Origin: an uncultured Sphingorhabdus sp.
GTDB lineage: Bacteria > Pseudomonadota > Alphaproteobacteria > Sphingomonadales > Sphingomonadaceae
DNA: 64,000 nt
Assembly: GCA_947492905.1 (NCBI GenBank)
Contig: CANLOL010000001.1
Span: 1,838,578 to 1,902,577 of the forward strand
Reading direction: 5' to 3'
Below are positions 9,140-17,548 of this stretch, one piece after another (within the stretch, counting starts at the first letter, position 1; every line of letters begins with the position of its first letter). The notes beneath the pieces are model-generated. The model did not search any database. It was not told the DNA's origin and saw nothing but the letters and a program-made list of their open reading frames with translations. A program made the position numbers and the translations under genes.

Positions 9140-9745
9140 TTATCCCTTTGCAAAAAACATTAAATTAACAAGGCGGCCGTTTTCAGCGTTCGTTCCAAAT
9201 GCTGCGCCGCTATTGTGAAACAGCCAAGGGCTAAACAATATTAATCGATTAAAGCGCATGGGGATGGTCATAACCTTCGACCATTTTGCAGGATGATTTG
9301 TGTCTTTATTGACCACATCTTCAATCAGAGTATTGATATTGTCATACCCCGATTTGGCAATGCCGAGCGGGTCAATGGGAACGCGCTCTAATCCCGTTCG
9401 TTTATGACTGAAAAATTCTGTTCCGCCTTTGCAATGTTCGGGCAAAGAGAGATATAATATGCCCGAATAAAAAGCAGGGTCTATATGGACGCCGCTGCGT
9501 CCTTTATCGCCCTTTAATGTAATCCTGCAATGACCGTGGCTCGTATTAGGAGCAGCTTTAACAGGGGCTTTAATGATATTTGAGACGCGTTCATCCAACC
9601 CATGAATTTGAAGGGGTTGCGTTGAAATATGGCCCGGATAATTGCCATTTTTATGATTAGGATCATAATTAAGCGCAAGAGCCGCATTGCGTGCTGCTAT
9701 AGGGTCAGAGATAAAATCATCAATGATAAGCAAAGAGGGCAGCAT
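9140..9745 (-). CDS. 2OG-Fe(II) oxygenase-like protein (DUF6445 type)
   Basis: 201 residues. Seen: an H-x-D iron-binding motif (His87-Ile-Asp89 in SGVHIDP) in a double-stranded beta-helix context, and a distal histidine (His177 in PWLFHNSG). Together they make a plausible 2-His-1-carboxylate iron site. The N-terminus (LLIIDDFISDP) and overall layout fit the DUF6445 group of small 2-oxoglutarate-dependent oxygenase-like proteins, whose substrates are mostly unknown. It is convergent with the exported DUF11 gene, 33 bases away, and lies downstream of the TpsB gene on the same strand with a 130-base gap. A role in modifying the secreted proteins is possible but unsupported. Confidence 0.78.
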   Translation of the reverse strand: MLPSLLIIDDFISDPIAARNAALALNYDPNHKNGNYPGHISTQPLQIHGLDERVSNIIKAPVKAAPNTSHGHCRITLKGDKGRSGVHIDPAFYSGILYLSLPEHCKGGTEFFSHKRTGLERVPIDPLGIAKSGYDNINTLIEDVVNKDTNHPAKWSKVMTIPMRFNRLILFSPWLFHNSGAAFGTNAENGRLVNLMFFAKG

Positions 9746-9875
9746 CGGTTTCTCACTATTTGAAATTTCTTGCTTAAGAAGTATCTCGAATTTCGCCGAT
9801 GAGCAATGCTTAATATAGAGATTAAGGCTAGAATAATGAAGCCTTACTAGCGCGTCTCTTTACAATCTATTTGGG

Positions 9876-11501
9876 TTATATATCTAATCCAAAGCGTAAA
9901 TTAAGCTGTGGGTTGTTATCCTCATTGCCAAATGGCGTATCGGATAGCGGCAGCGCCCCTTCTGCTTCGAAATTAAATCTACCCAGCCTAGCGCGCAGAC
10001 CTAAACCGGTTGAGAATAAGCTGCCATCGCCAAAGTCATTATCGATATTATTCACATATCCTCCATCAAAGAAGACATATGGCTGCAAACGATCTAACCA
10101 TGGCGTGATTTTATTTTTCGTATAATTTAATTCAACCAATCCAGCGACACCATTTTCGCCAGATAGTTCTGCGAAATTATAACCTCTTACGCTAAAAGCT
10201 CCCCCAATCGTAAATTCCTGAGAGGCCAATAATGCGCGATTAGCAATTTGCCCATTTGCAGAGAGAAATAGTCCAAAATCACCCGCTAATGAACCTCTCC
10301 AATTTGTGTAAAAAGAGCCTTTGGTGAAAACACCATCTCCATCAAATCGAGAAGATAAATTATTACCCAGTCTGGTTGTGCCCAATATACCCAAGCCCTG
10401 GGTTATATTGGTTCCTTGTCTTAATCGTCCACCAAATAATCGTACATTGCTGGATAAACCGGCGGTAAAAGTGACTTGCGTATCTGTACCAATAATGCCC
10501 GATGCATCATCTTGAGTCACTTCTAAATAGGCTGCATTGGCATTTATCCATAAGCTCGCATCATCGGAACGGCTAATTGGGTGACTTGTAAAGACCTCAA
10601 AATAACGACTATCGCCGCTAACATCACCAAATGTTGCACTGCTTCGATCATTCTTACCGATAGATGCTGCTACACCAAGGCGCGTGCCTTGTTTGTTGAT
10701 ACCTATAGAATAGGATGCATTGGCAAAGGCAAATTCTTCTAGATCCACAGGGTTGGTCCGAACAGCAATATAAGCTTGATCGCTATCGCTGAAAAGTGCG
10801 TTATAATTAACGGCCAACATAACGCGGGTAGGGCCGAAATTTTCCGTCCCATAATTATCGCCACTGATAGTGAATTTATTTTTACGCTCTGTAACGATGA
10901 CTTCTAATATATTTTGACCATTTTCGGTTTTAAACGATGTTTTTCGGACGCGTATTTGCGGAATGTCGCCAGCCAAAATAATGATTCGTTCGACTTCTTT
11001 TTTGGTAATATTTCTGCCTGTAATACTATTTAACAATTTAGCTAATGCTTTGTTATCAGACCCTTTAATAGTCACAATATCAATTTTACCAGCATCAACA
11101 ATAATATTTAATATACCTAAATTGACATCTTGTTCAGGGATTTGAGCAGTTGCGAAAATAAAGCCTTTTTCACGCGCCATTTCCACAATTTCCTGTGTGA
11201 TACGGCGAAAATCTTCTTCCATAAACTCTTGACCAATATTGGCCTCAATCAATGGGGCAAATTCTTGTGTGTCTATGCCATTACTATTGATAGCGATCGA
11301 GCCCACAAATGTGCCCTCTGATGCAGGTTCATTTATTTGCTGCCTGTTAAAATTAGGCGATGTTGGCTGATAAGCAGCGAGTTTTTTCACCTCGCCTTTA
11401 TCGTCATTTGCATCATCATAAGCCATAGCCTGACTGGCCATTGAAATAGGAACCAAGTGACAGGCAATTATTGAACAAGATAGGAGCGAGAGCTTTTTCA
11501 T
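9876..11501 (-). CDS. ShlB/FhaC/HecB-type two-partner secretion transporter (TpsB)
   Basis: 541 residues. Signal peptide at 1-27 (ending near AMA-Y), a linker, a ShlB-type POTRA domain (about 64-135), a second POTRA-like domain (about 137-208), and a long C-terminal beta-barrel (about 215-541). The L6-loop motif SVRGY at 437-441 is the hallmark of the Omp85/TpsB superfamily. Such proteins form outer-membrane pores that export one large partner protein. No partner with a haemagglutination-type TPS domain is next to it. The candidates in view are the two DUF11 proteins on the opposite strand. It is divergent from the FecR gene, with a 165-base AT-rich intergenic region that could hold both promoters. 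Confidence 0.88.
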   Translation of the reverse strand: MKKLSLLSCSIIACHLVPISMASQAMAYDDANDDKGEVKKLAAYQPTSPNFNRQQINEPASEGTFVGSIAINSNGIDTQEFAPLIEANIGQEFMEEDFRRITQEIVEMAREKGFIFATAQIPEQDVNLGILNIIVDAGKIDIVTIKGSDNKALAKLLNSITGRNITKKEVERIIILAGDIPQIRVRKTSFKTENGQNILEVIVTERKNKFTISGDNYGTENFGPTRVMLAVNYNALFSDSDQAYIAVRTNPVDLEEFAFANASYSIGINKQGTRLGVAASIGKNDRSSATFGDVSGDSRYFEVFTSHPISRSDDASLWINANAAYLEVTQDDASGIIGTDTQVTFTAGLSSNVRLFGGRLRQGTNITQGLGILGTTRLGNNLSSRFDGDGVFTKGSFYTNWRGSLAGDFGLFLSANGQIANRALLASQEFTIGGAFSVRGYNFAELSGENGVAGLVELNYTKNKITPWLDRLQPYVFFDGGYVNNIDNDFGDGSLFSTGLGLRARLGRFNFEAEGALPLSDTPFGNEDNNPQLNLRFGLDI

Positions 11502-11666
11502 ACATGCTCATTAGACTGCAACCTATTAAACTGTGATATATTATTAGGGTTAATATGTTCGAAACCAATTCTGTAAATCTAATAATGTAAATTATACTAT
11601 ATAGAGAATATATCAGACGAAATTTATATATTTTATATACATAATATCATATACTTGGGGCGCATA

Positions 11667-13076
11667 ATGTTAAATTTGAAAATGTTGAAATTTGTTAAGA
11701 TGCTATCACTTGCAATAGCATTTTTATTCAGTTCAAATGCTTATGCGCAATCTGGACCATGGGTTGTATCAGAAAAATCAGGAAGCGTTTCCATTGGTCA
11801 AAACGGCATTACAAAATTAGCCATTACAGGTAATAGATTAAGAGCAGGGGATACTGTTAAGACAGGCAAAAGAGGGCGAGTAGTCCTTACTAGGGGTGAG
11901 CAATATTTGGTTGTATCTCCCAATAGCCACATTCGTATCGCACAACCAAAAACTGATGGGGCCTTAACCCAAATTGTTGAATATTTTGGCAGCGTTCTTT
12001 TTAAAGTAGACAAGAAAAAAGATGCTCATTTTCAGGTGAAAACCCCATATATGGCAGCTGTGGTTAAGGGTACGACATTCAATGTTGTTGTTGGACCGCA
12101 AGGTTCTACTGTCCAAGTAACCGAAGGTGCAGTTGAAGTCGCTACATTAGATGGAACGGCAAGCGAATTATTAACACCCGGCCTCATAGGCACAGTACAG
12201 CGGGATAACCCTTTCAGTCTAAATATTATAGACGGCGGAAAAACCAGAGTGATTGGTCCACAGAATAATGCTGTCCCATCAACATTATCAGTACCAAAAG
12301 CCCCATCTGCGAAAATTAAAGAAACAGTCAATGTTTCTGCGGATCTATCGGATCTAACCGGTAGTTTGATAGTTGGCCGAACTGCAGGGCTTTCCTCTGA
12401 AATTAGAAATAATAATAATCGTCCGGTAGTTGCTCAAGAGAGTGGAATAGACAATGTAACTCAGCAAGTTAACCGCGTTGTTCAAAATAATAGAAATAAT
12501 AATGCCAATAATCCTGTCGACAATGGAAATGGTAATGGCAATAACGGCAATGGTAACGGTAACGGCGGCAGCCAGGATGATGACGGCGCCAATGGAAATG
12601 GTAACGGCAACAACGGTAATGGTAACGGTAACGGCGGCAGCCAGGATGATGACGGCGCCAATGGAAATGGCAACGGCAATAACGGCAATGGTAATGGAAA
12701 CGGCGGCAGCCAAGACGATGACGATGACGGCGCCAATGGAAATGGCAACGGCAATAACGGTAATGGTAATGGAAACGGCGGCAGCCAAGACGATGACGAT
12801 GACGGCGCCAATGGAAATGGCAACGGCAATAACGGTAATGGTAATGGAAACGGCGGCAACCAAGACGATGATGATGACGGTGCCAATGGAAATGGCAACG
12901 GTAATGGCGGCAACCAAGACGATGATGATGACGGTGGCAATGGTAATGGCAACGGTAACGGCAGCGGCAATGGTAACGGCCGCAACCAAGACGACGAAGA
13001 CGAGGCTGAAGACGAAGATAATGGAAGAAATCCGGGCGGAAGAGGACGTCGCATTATAATAGTAATTAGAAGATAA
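11667..13076 (+). CDS. Exported FecR-domain protein with Asp/Asn/Gly-rich tandem repeats
   Basis: I place the start at the ATG at 11667, eight bases after a GGGGCG ribosome site; the TTG at 11655 would lie inside or before that site. The 469-residue protein has a signal peptide ending near AYAQ, then a FecR domain (about residues 50-150). The FecR hallmark is the stretch GSVLFKV...FQVKTPYMAAVVKGTTFNVVV. A linker and low-complexity tandem repeats of N-G and D-D-D motifs follow (about 285-425), and a basic tail (GRGRRIIIVIRR) ends the protein. FecR domains usually sit in the periplasm. Unlike classical FecR, this protein has no cytoplasmic anti-sigma part, and no ECF sigma factor or TonB receptor is adjacent. 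The acidic repeats could bind calcium; that is inference. Confidence 0.85.
   Translation: MLNLKMLKFVKMLSLAIAFLFSSNAYAQSGPWVVSEKSGSVSIGQNGITKLAITGNRLRAGDTVKTGKRGRVVLTRGEQYLVVSPNSHIRIAQPKTDGALTQIVEYFGSVLFKVDKKKDAHFQVKTPYMAAVVKGTTFNVVVGPQGSTVQVTEGAVEVATLDGTASELLTPGLIGTVQRDNPFSLNIIDGGKTRVIGPQNNAVPSTLSVPKAPSAKIKETVNVSADLSDLTGSLIVGRTAGLSSEIRNNNNRPVVAQESGIDNVTQQVNRVVQNNRNNNANNPVDNGNGNGNNGNGNGNGGSQDDDGANGNGNGNNGNGNGNGGSQDDDGANGNGNGNNGNGNGNGGSQDDDDDGANGNGNGNNGNGNGNGGSQDDDDDGANGNGNGNNGNGNGNGGNQDDDDDGANGNGNGNGGNQDDDDDGGNGNGNGNGSGNGNGRNQDDEDEAEDEDNGRNPGGRGRRIIIVIRR
12522..12938 (+). repeat. In-frame tandem repeats of 69, 75 and 54 bp
   Basis: Six consecutive in-frame units inside the FecR-domain gene: 12522-12590 and 12591-12659 (69 bp each), 12660-12734, 12735-12809 and 12810-12884 (75 bp each), and 12885-12938 (54 bp). 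Each encodes Asn-Gly alternation, then G-G-(S/N)-Q and a run of three or five Asp, ending G-A or G-G. Neighbouring units are almost identical at base level, which points to recent unequal exchange or slippage. A degenerate continuation runs to about 13020. Confidence 0.93.
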
Positions 13077-13090
13077 TTTCAGCCATATAA

Positions 13091-13108
13091 AAGGATATAT
13101 AAATCCTT
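13091..13108 (+). terminator. Possible AT-rich hairpin after the FecR gene
   Basis: AAGGAT (13091-13096), a six-base loop, and ATCCTT (13103-13108) form a short perfect stem 14 bases after the FecR-domain stop codon. It is AT-rich and lacks a clean T-tract, so at best it is a weak terminator or attenuator ahead of the CHASE2-EAL gene. Confidence 0.3.
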
Positions 13109-13168
13109 ATTAATCATAATTTAGTCAGTTTGATATATTGAGTATTTTTCACAGATTAGGCTGAATAA

Positions 13169-15508
13169 TTGTACTTCAAAACCAAACATTATCTCAATTC
13201 TCAAAGCCAACTTCTAAGTTGGTTGTTGGCGAGCATCGTTCTGATATGTTTGTCATTTATCGGCATTCCCAATAGTATTGATAATACTACGGATAATGTC
13301 CGCAGCGCTATATTTACCAAAACAGCATCTGAAAATATAATTATTGCTGAAATGGATGTGAAATCTATCCAAGAAATTGGCCAATGGCCATGGGATAGAT
13401 CTATTCACGCACAATTGGTTGATAGATTATCGGCTGCAAATGCCAACAGTATAGCATTTGATGTGGATTTTTCATCTCAGTCCAATGCAAAAGCAGATAA
13501 TGAATTTTCAAGGGCCATTAATGATAGTGATAGCAATGTCATTCTTGCTACTTTTCTGCAGCAAGGCGCAAGCCAGAATATATATGAAAGTCTTCCTAGA
13601 CCCGAATTTTCTAAAAATGCTATTTTAGCGTCGGTTAATGTGACGCCTAATGCACAGGGGCAAATTGATACTTATGACTATGCCCATGTAACAGGGGGCA
13701 AGGTTAGACCTACATTAGCATCTATATTGAGCGGAAATTCAGGAAATACAAATGAACGCTTTACGATAGACAAAGCATTAGACCCAAATTCACTCAAGCG
13801 CGTCAGTGTGGTAGACATTATCAACAACACATATTCCGCAGAAGCATTTAAAGGCAAAGATATAATAGTTGGCGCAACGGCAATAGAACTTGGTGATCGT
13901 TATGCGACCCCCGTGCATGGCGTACTGCCTGGTGTATATATTCACGCTTTAGCAAGTGAGACATTAAATAATGAAATGAATATTCCCACCATCAATATAT
14001 TTCTGACTATGGCAGTTACAATCATATTATTGATATTATTTCAATATTTTAGCAGCAAATCAAAGGCCAAGAAATATTTACTCATATATTCGCTTTTCCT
14101 TTTGATAGGTTTTGTAGCAGCAGAAATCATATTATATACAAATGGCATAGCCTATTTACAATCAGGCTTAGCAATAGCATTTTTGATAAGTTATTTAACA
14201 ATCCATACGATCAACAATCTGCTTTCTAGCGTGAAGAATGAGCAATATAGAGATGCAATAACGCGGCTTCCCAATAAAAAATATATGGAAAAATCTGCGC
14301 GAGGCATGCGCCGTAAAAGGATCGCAATTGCGCATATATCTAATTATAGTGAAATTAATTCTGTTACATCAGACGAAAAAATCAAATCTGCTATTCATAA
14401 AATAGCATCTCGTCTGCAATTCATGTCGAGCAATGATTTGGTATATATGGTGGGCGGTAACCAATTGGCTTGGTTTATCGATGATGGAGTAGAGGATTTA
14501 GAGTCTTATTTTGAAACTATATCAGCATTTTTCTTATCTCCTTTGCAGGTCGATAATCAAAGATTGCGCTTCAAAGTTCATTGCGGTTTTAATGAGAGCG
14601 ATACGCTAGATTTCGAACGTATATTGGCAAATGCAGCTCTTGCCGCTTATCAGTCGGAAAATATTGGTTATCGCTGGGTTCCTTATAGCGACGATATGCA
14701 GAAAATTGCTGGCGAAAAATTATCTATTATATCTGATATTGATAAAGCGATGGATGATGGTGAGATATGGCTTGCTTATCAACCCAAACTTAACATGGAT
14801 AGCAATGCGGTGGAAAGCGCAGAAGCCCTTGTAAGATGGCAACATAGTACAATCGGTACAATCGGGCCTGATCTGTTCATTCCAATATTGGAAAAAGAAA
14901 ATCGCATAACCGATTTAACGCGCTTCATCATAAAACAAACATTAAAAGATGTTGCTCAATGGAATGCAATGGGCAAAAAATTGAATTGCTCGATCAATAT
15001 ATCAGCCGCGATATTACAAGATACAGATTTTATAAAAGAATCTATCGCATTGGTAGTGAATAGCGATGTTGATTGTGCGCAGATTACGTTTGAGATTACA
15101 GAAACATCCTCGCTAGAGGATATGGAGCAAGCGACAGCGATACTGAATATAGTCAGAGAATCTGGCATAATGGTATCTATTGATGATTATGGTACGGGCC
15201 AATCGACACTGTCTTATTTACGCGGTTTCCCGGCGAATGAGATTAAGATTGATCAGAGCTTCATCAAGCTCATGGCGAGCAATGATGTTGATAGGTTGAT
15301 GGTTGGCTCTACTATTCAAATGGCGCATCAAATGAACTTTAAAGTCGTTGCTGAGGGCGTTGAGGACGAAACAAGCCTAAATCTGTTGCGCAAATTTGGT
15401 TGTGATGTTGCGCAAGGCTGGCATATCGGCAGACCAATTGATGCGCAATCTTTTGCGCAAACATGGGTATTGCCGCAAAAAAGCGTTGCAAACAGCAATG
15501 CGGCCTAA
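13169..15508 (+). CDS. CHASE2 sensor with degenerate GGDEF-like and intact EAL domain
   Basis: 779 residues from a TTG start. One membrane segment (about 16-36), an extracytoplasmic CHASE2 domain (about 40-270, with IAEMDVKSIQEIGQWPWDRS and FKGKDIIVGATA), then three membrane helices (about 277-350). A GGDEF-like domain follows (about 360-500) in which the signature is replaced by GGNQLAWF, so cyclase activity is unlikely. The EAL domain (about 520-765) keeps AEALVRW (Glu552), the Asn in NISAA, EITET, DDYGTG, the Lys of IKID and AEGVE. These are the residues expected of an active c-di-GMP phosphodiesterase. It follows the FecR gene by 92 bases on the same strand, and CHASE2 and FecR genes are often neighbours. 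Likely an inner-membrane sensor lowering c-di-GMP. Confidence 0.9.
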   Translation: MYFKTKHYLNSQSQLLSWLLASIVLICLSFIGIPNSIDNTTDNVRSAIFTKTASENIIIAEMDVKSIQEIGQWPWDRSIHAQLVDRLSAANANSIAFDVDFSSQSNAKADNEFSRAINDSDSNVILATFLQQGASQNIYESLPRPEFSKNAILASVNVTPNAQGQIDTYDYAHVTGGKVRPTLASILSGNSGNTNERFTIDKALDPNSLKRVSVVDIINNTYSAEAFKGKDIIVGATAIELGDRYATPVHGVLPGVYIHALASETLNNEMNIPTINIFLTMAVTIILLILFQYFSSKSKAKKYLLIYSLFLLIGFVAAEIILYTNGIAYLQSGLAIAFLISYLTIHTINNLLSSVKNEQYRDAITRLPNKKYMEKSARGMRRKRIAIAHISNYSEINSVTSDEKIKSAIHKIASRLQFMSSNDLVYMVGGNQLAWFIDDGVEDLESYFETISAFFLSPLQVDNQRLRFKVHCGFNESDTLDFERILANAALAAYQSENIGYRWVPYSDDMQKIAGEKLSIISDIDKAMDDGEIWLAYQPKLNMDSNAVESAEALVRWQHSTIGTIGPDLFIPILEKENRITDLTRFIIKQTLKDVAQWNAMGKKLNCSINISAAILQDTDFIKESIALVVNSDVDCAQITFEITETSSLEDMEQATAILNIVRESGIMVSIDDYGTGQSTLSYLRGFPANEIKIDQSFIKLMASNDVDRLMVGSTIQMAHQMNFKVVAEGVEDETSLNLLRKFGCDVAQGWHIGRPIDAQSFAQTWVLPQKSVANSNAA

Positions 15509-15537
15509 ATTCCTATATAATTAAATTCGGCAGTCGC

Positions 15538-16005
15538 TTATTCGCTAATGGGCTGAGCGATCGTTTCTTCTAACTCTTCTGCAATATTTTTAAACTCAGG
15601 GATAAGTTGAGCAAAAACTCCCGTTAAGCTGCCCATGATAGTCATGGCTTTACGGCTTTCATCGCCTAATTTTGCCGGTAAATTAATGGCTTGCTCACCA
15701 GCGAGATCGGCTATGGTTGCATCGGATGCAATTGGCTGCTCGGTTGAATTTGGCCTGATATCTTCTACGGCTTCGGCAAATTGACCCACAGGAAATTGCA
15801 ACATTACAGCGGTCATTTTCTCGACGGTGCTAGCGACTTTATCCTGTAATTCAGGGGCTTCCAATTTATCAGATAATTGATCTAAATTCTCTTCGGTAGA
15901 GAGGTTTTGCGCAGATATGGTATCATCTTGCACATTTTCTTGTGCTAAACTTTGCGTGCTGACCATCATGAATGGAAATAGAGCAAAAAATATCAACTTA
16001 CGCAT
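15538..16005 (-). CDS. Small exported hypothetical protein
   Basis: 155 residues with a clear signal peptide (hydrophobic core FFALFPFMMVS, cleavage near SLA-Q at about 21). The mature part is acidic and helical, without cysteines or recognisable catalytic motifs; a central stretch (GEQAINLPAKLGDESRKAM) may be amphipathic. It is convergent with the CHASE2-EAL gene, 29 bases apart. Probably periplasmic; I do not recognise the family. The upstream region carries three short tandem repeats. Confidence 0.72.
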   Translation of the reverse strand: MRKLIFFALFPFMMVSTQSLAQENVQDDTISAQNLSTEENLDQLSDKLEAPELQDKVASTVEKMTAVMLQFPVGQFAEAVEDIRPNSTEQPIASDATIADLAGEQAINLPAKLGDESRKAMTIMGSLTGVFAQLIPEFKNIAEELEETIAQPISE

Positions 16006-16036
16006 AGTGAACCCCTCAAATTACGAATTAAAACAT

Positions 16037-16081
16037 AGCCTTACAATATATGGCCTTATAATATACAGCCTTGTAATTAGC
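16037..16081. repeat. Three imperfect 15-bp tandem repeats upstream of the 155-residue exported protein gene
   Basis: Units begin at 16037, 16052 and 16067 and share the core GCCTT-x-x-AAT-x-x-A. They lie 32-76 bases upstream of the minus-strand start at 16005, in the probable promoter region. The spacing of about one and a half helical turns could suit a regulator, but no factor is suggested by the sequence. Confidence 0.5.
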
Positions 16082-16182
16082 TTATAACATGCTTTGATTT
16101 TATAGTTTCGCCCTGAACCGATTATTAATAAATCAGCCTATCGGGTAAAGGATTGTAAAATGATGCGTGAGAATATGAAAAG

Positions 16183-16272
16183 TGGCGGACAGGGTGGGAT
16201 TCGAACCCACGGAGAGCTTGCACCCTCGGCGGTTTTCAAGACCGCTGCATTCGACCACTCTGCCACCTGTCC
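16183..16272 (-). tRNA. tRNA-Ser (UGA)
   Basis: On the minus strand the acceptor GGACAGG (from 16272) pairs with CCTGTCC, followed by discriminator G and an encoded CCA (16185-16183). The anticodon loop CTTGAAA gives UGA. The 90-base length and the long variable arm (GAGGGTGCAAGCTCTC) are typical of a class II serine tRNA, and the T-loop GTTCGAATC is intact. Confidence 0.96.
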
Positions 16273-16516
16273 GCATTATTTCTAGGGCAAATTGGTCATG
16301 TGGATTTGCCTTAAAGAGCGCACTAGAGATAGTTTTCACTCTTTTCAAGCATTAGTATCAAAATATTAGAATTTCGCTAAAATTATTGCGATCAACACCA
16401 ATTTAATCCTGTTTTTCGTTCACTTGGTGCTTTCATATGATGAATAGGGATTCCCATCATCCTCTATGTGTGTAATATTCATGCCACGCTAATCGGCAGT
16501 TTTTTAAGGACATAAG

Positions 16517-17548
16517 ATGCACAGTAAATTAATATTATCATTTTTGGGTAGCGCAGCACTGTTTGCAGGCTTTTCAGCCTCACCGGTTGATGCTCAAAAC
16601 AAAGAAACATTTCGCAGCTATTTAGAGACTGTAAAAGTAAAAGCCGCAGCGCAAGGCGTGAAAGCATCTACATTGAACCGCATCATTCCTAATATACAAT
16701 ATAATGACCGCGTAGTAAGATTAGACCGCTCTCAACCAGAAGTTGTGCCAAATAAGCCTATTCCTAATTTCGAACCTTATCGCCGCCGTCATGTTGATGC
16801 TGCGCGTATCAATGGTGGTAAGCGCAAGAAAGCCCAGATTAATTCGATTTTGACTCGCATCGAAAATGAAACTGGCGTGCCAAAAGAAATTATGATCGCT
16901 ATTTACGGTCACGAAACCAATTATGGCAGCTATACTGGTAATTTTAATGCGCCTAGTGCGCTTGCATCATTGGCGTATGAAGGCCGCCGCCGTAAATTAT
17001 TTGAGGCTGAGCTAATAGCCGTCATGAAGATGATTGATATGGGTGTTCCGCAATCGGGTATCACTGGCAGCTGGGCAGGGGCGCTAGGTAAGCCGCAATT
17101 CTTGCCTTCTGTTTATTTGCGCCTTGCCAAGGATGGCGATGGTGACGGCTATGCTGATATTTGGAATAATGAAACCGATGCAATGGCTTCTATTGCCAAT
17201 TATTTCGTCAATGCAGGATGGCGCCGTGGTCAAGAATGGGGCTTTGCAGTTAATGTTCCGCGCGGCCTGAATAGAGCTTCGATTAAGAATAAAACCGAAT
17301 CACCACGCTGTAAAAGGGTGTTTGCACGGCATAGCCAATGGAAAACTATGAAAGAATGGCGAGCTTTAGGATTAAGTCCAAGGCGCGGTTTCTGGGCGCC
17401 TGACGACCAAATGGCCGTTTTATTAGAGCCTGATGGCATAGGAAAACCCGGATATTTACTATTAAGCAATTATCGTGTGATATTAGATTATAATTGTTCC
17501 AACTTTTATGCTTTATCGGTGGGGTTATTGGCAGATGCAGTTAAGTAA
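16517..17548 (+). CDS. mltB: Lytic murein transglycosylase, MltB family (GH103)
   Basis: 343 residues with a Sec signal peptide (cleavage near VDA-Q, about 26), so periplasmic, without a lipobox. Seen: the catalytic glutamate in YGHETNYG (Glu133), the GNFNAPSALASLAYEGRR block, GSWAGALGKPQFLPS, and DGDGDGYADIWN, all characteristic of MltB-type enzymes. The family cleaves the glycan strand of peptidoglycan between MurNAc and GlcNAc, leaving 1,6-anhydroMurNAc. It overlaps the rlpA start by 14 bases and heads a cell-wall gene run (mltB, rlpA, dacC). Confidence 0.93.
   Translation: MHSKLILSFLGSAALFAGFSASPVDAQNKETFRSYLETVKVKAAAQGVKASTLNRIIPNIQYNDRVVRLDRSQPEVVPNKPIPNFEPYRRRHVDAARINGGKRKKAQINSILTRIENETGVPKEIMIAIYGHETNYGSYTGNFNAPSALASLAYEGRRRKLFEAELIAVMKMIDMGVPQSGITGSWAGALGKPQFLPSVYLRLAKDGDGDGYADIWNNETDAMASIANYFVNAGWRRGQEWGFAVNVPRGLNRASIKNKTESPRCKRVFARHSQWKTMKEWRALGLSPRRGFWAPDDQMAVLLEPDGIGKPGYLLLSNYRVILDYNCSNFYALSVGLLADAVK

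Noticed and set aside
12522-12938. Tandem repeats considered as a CRISPR array
   Set aside because: Units are contiguous and in frame without unique spacers, so this is a coding repeat.
12354-13059. Long open frames on the minus strand (12354-12989, 12482-13054) and in another plus frame (12478-13059)
   Set aside because: They mirror the low-complexity repeat DNA of the FecR-domain gene, have extreme composition (runs of Val/Ile/Ala, Leu/Pro/Ser or Met/Thr) and no start context; they are shadows.
16133-16348. 71-codon frame on the minus strand
   Set aside because: It runs through the tRNA-Ser gene and has no coding signal.
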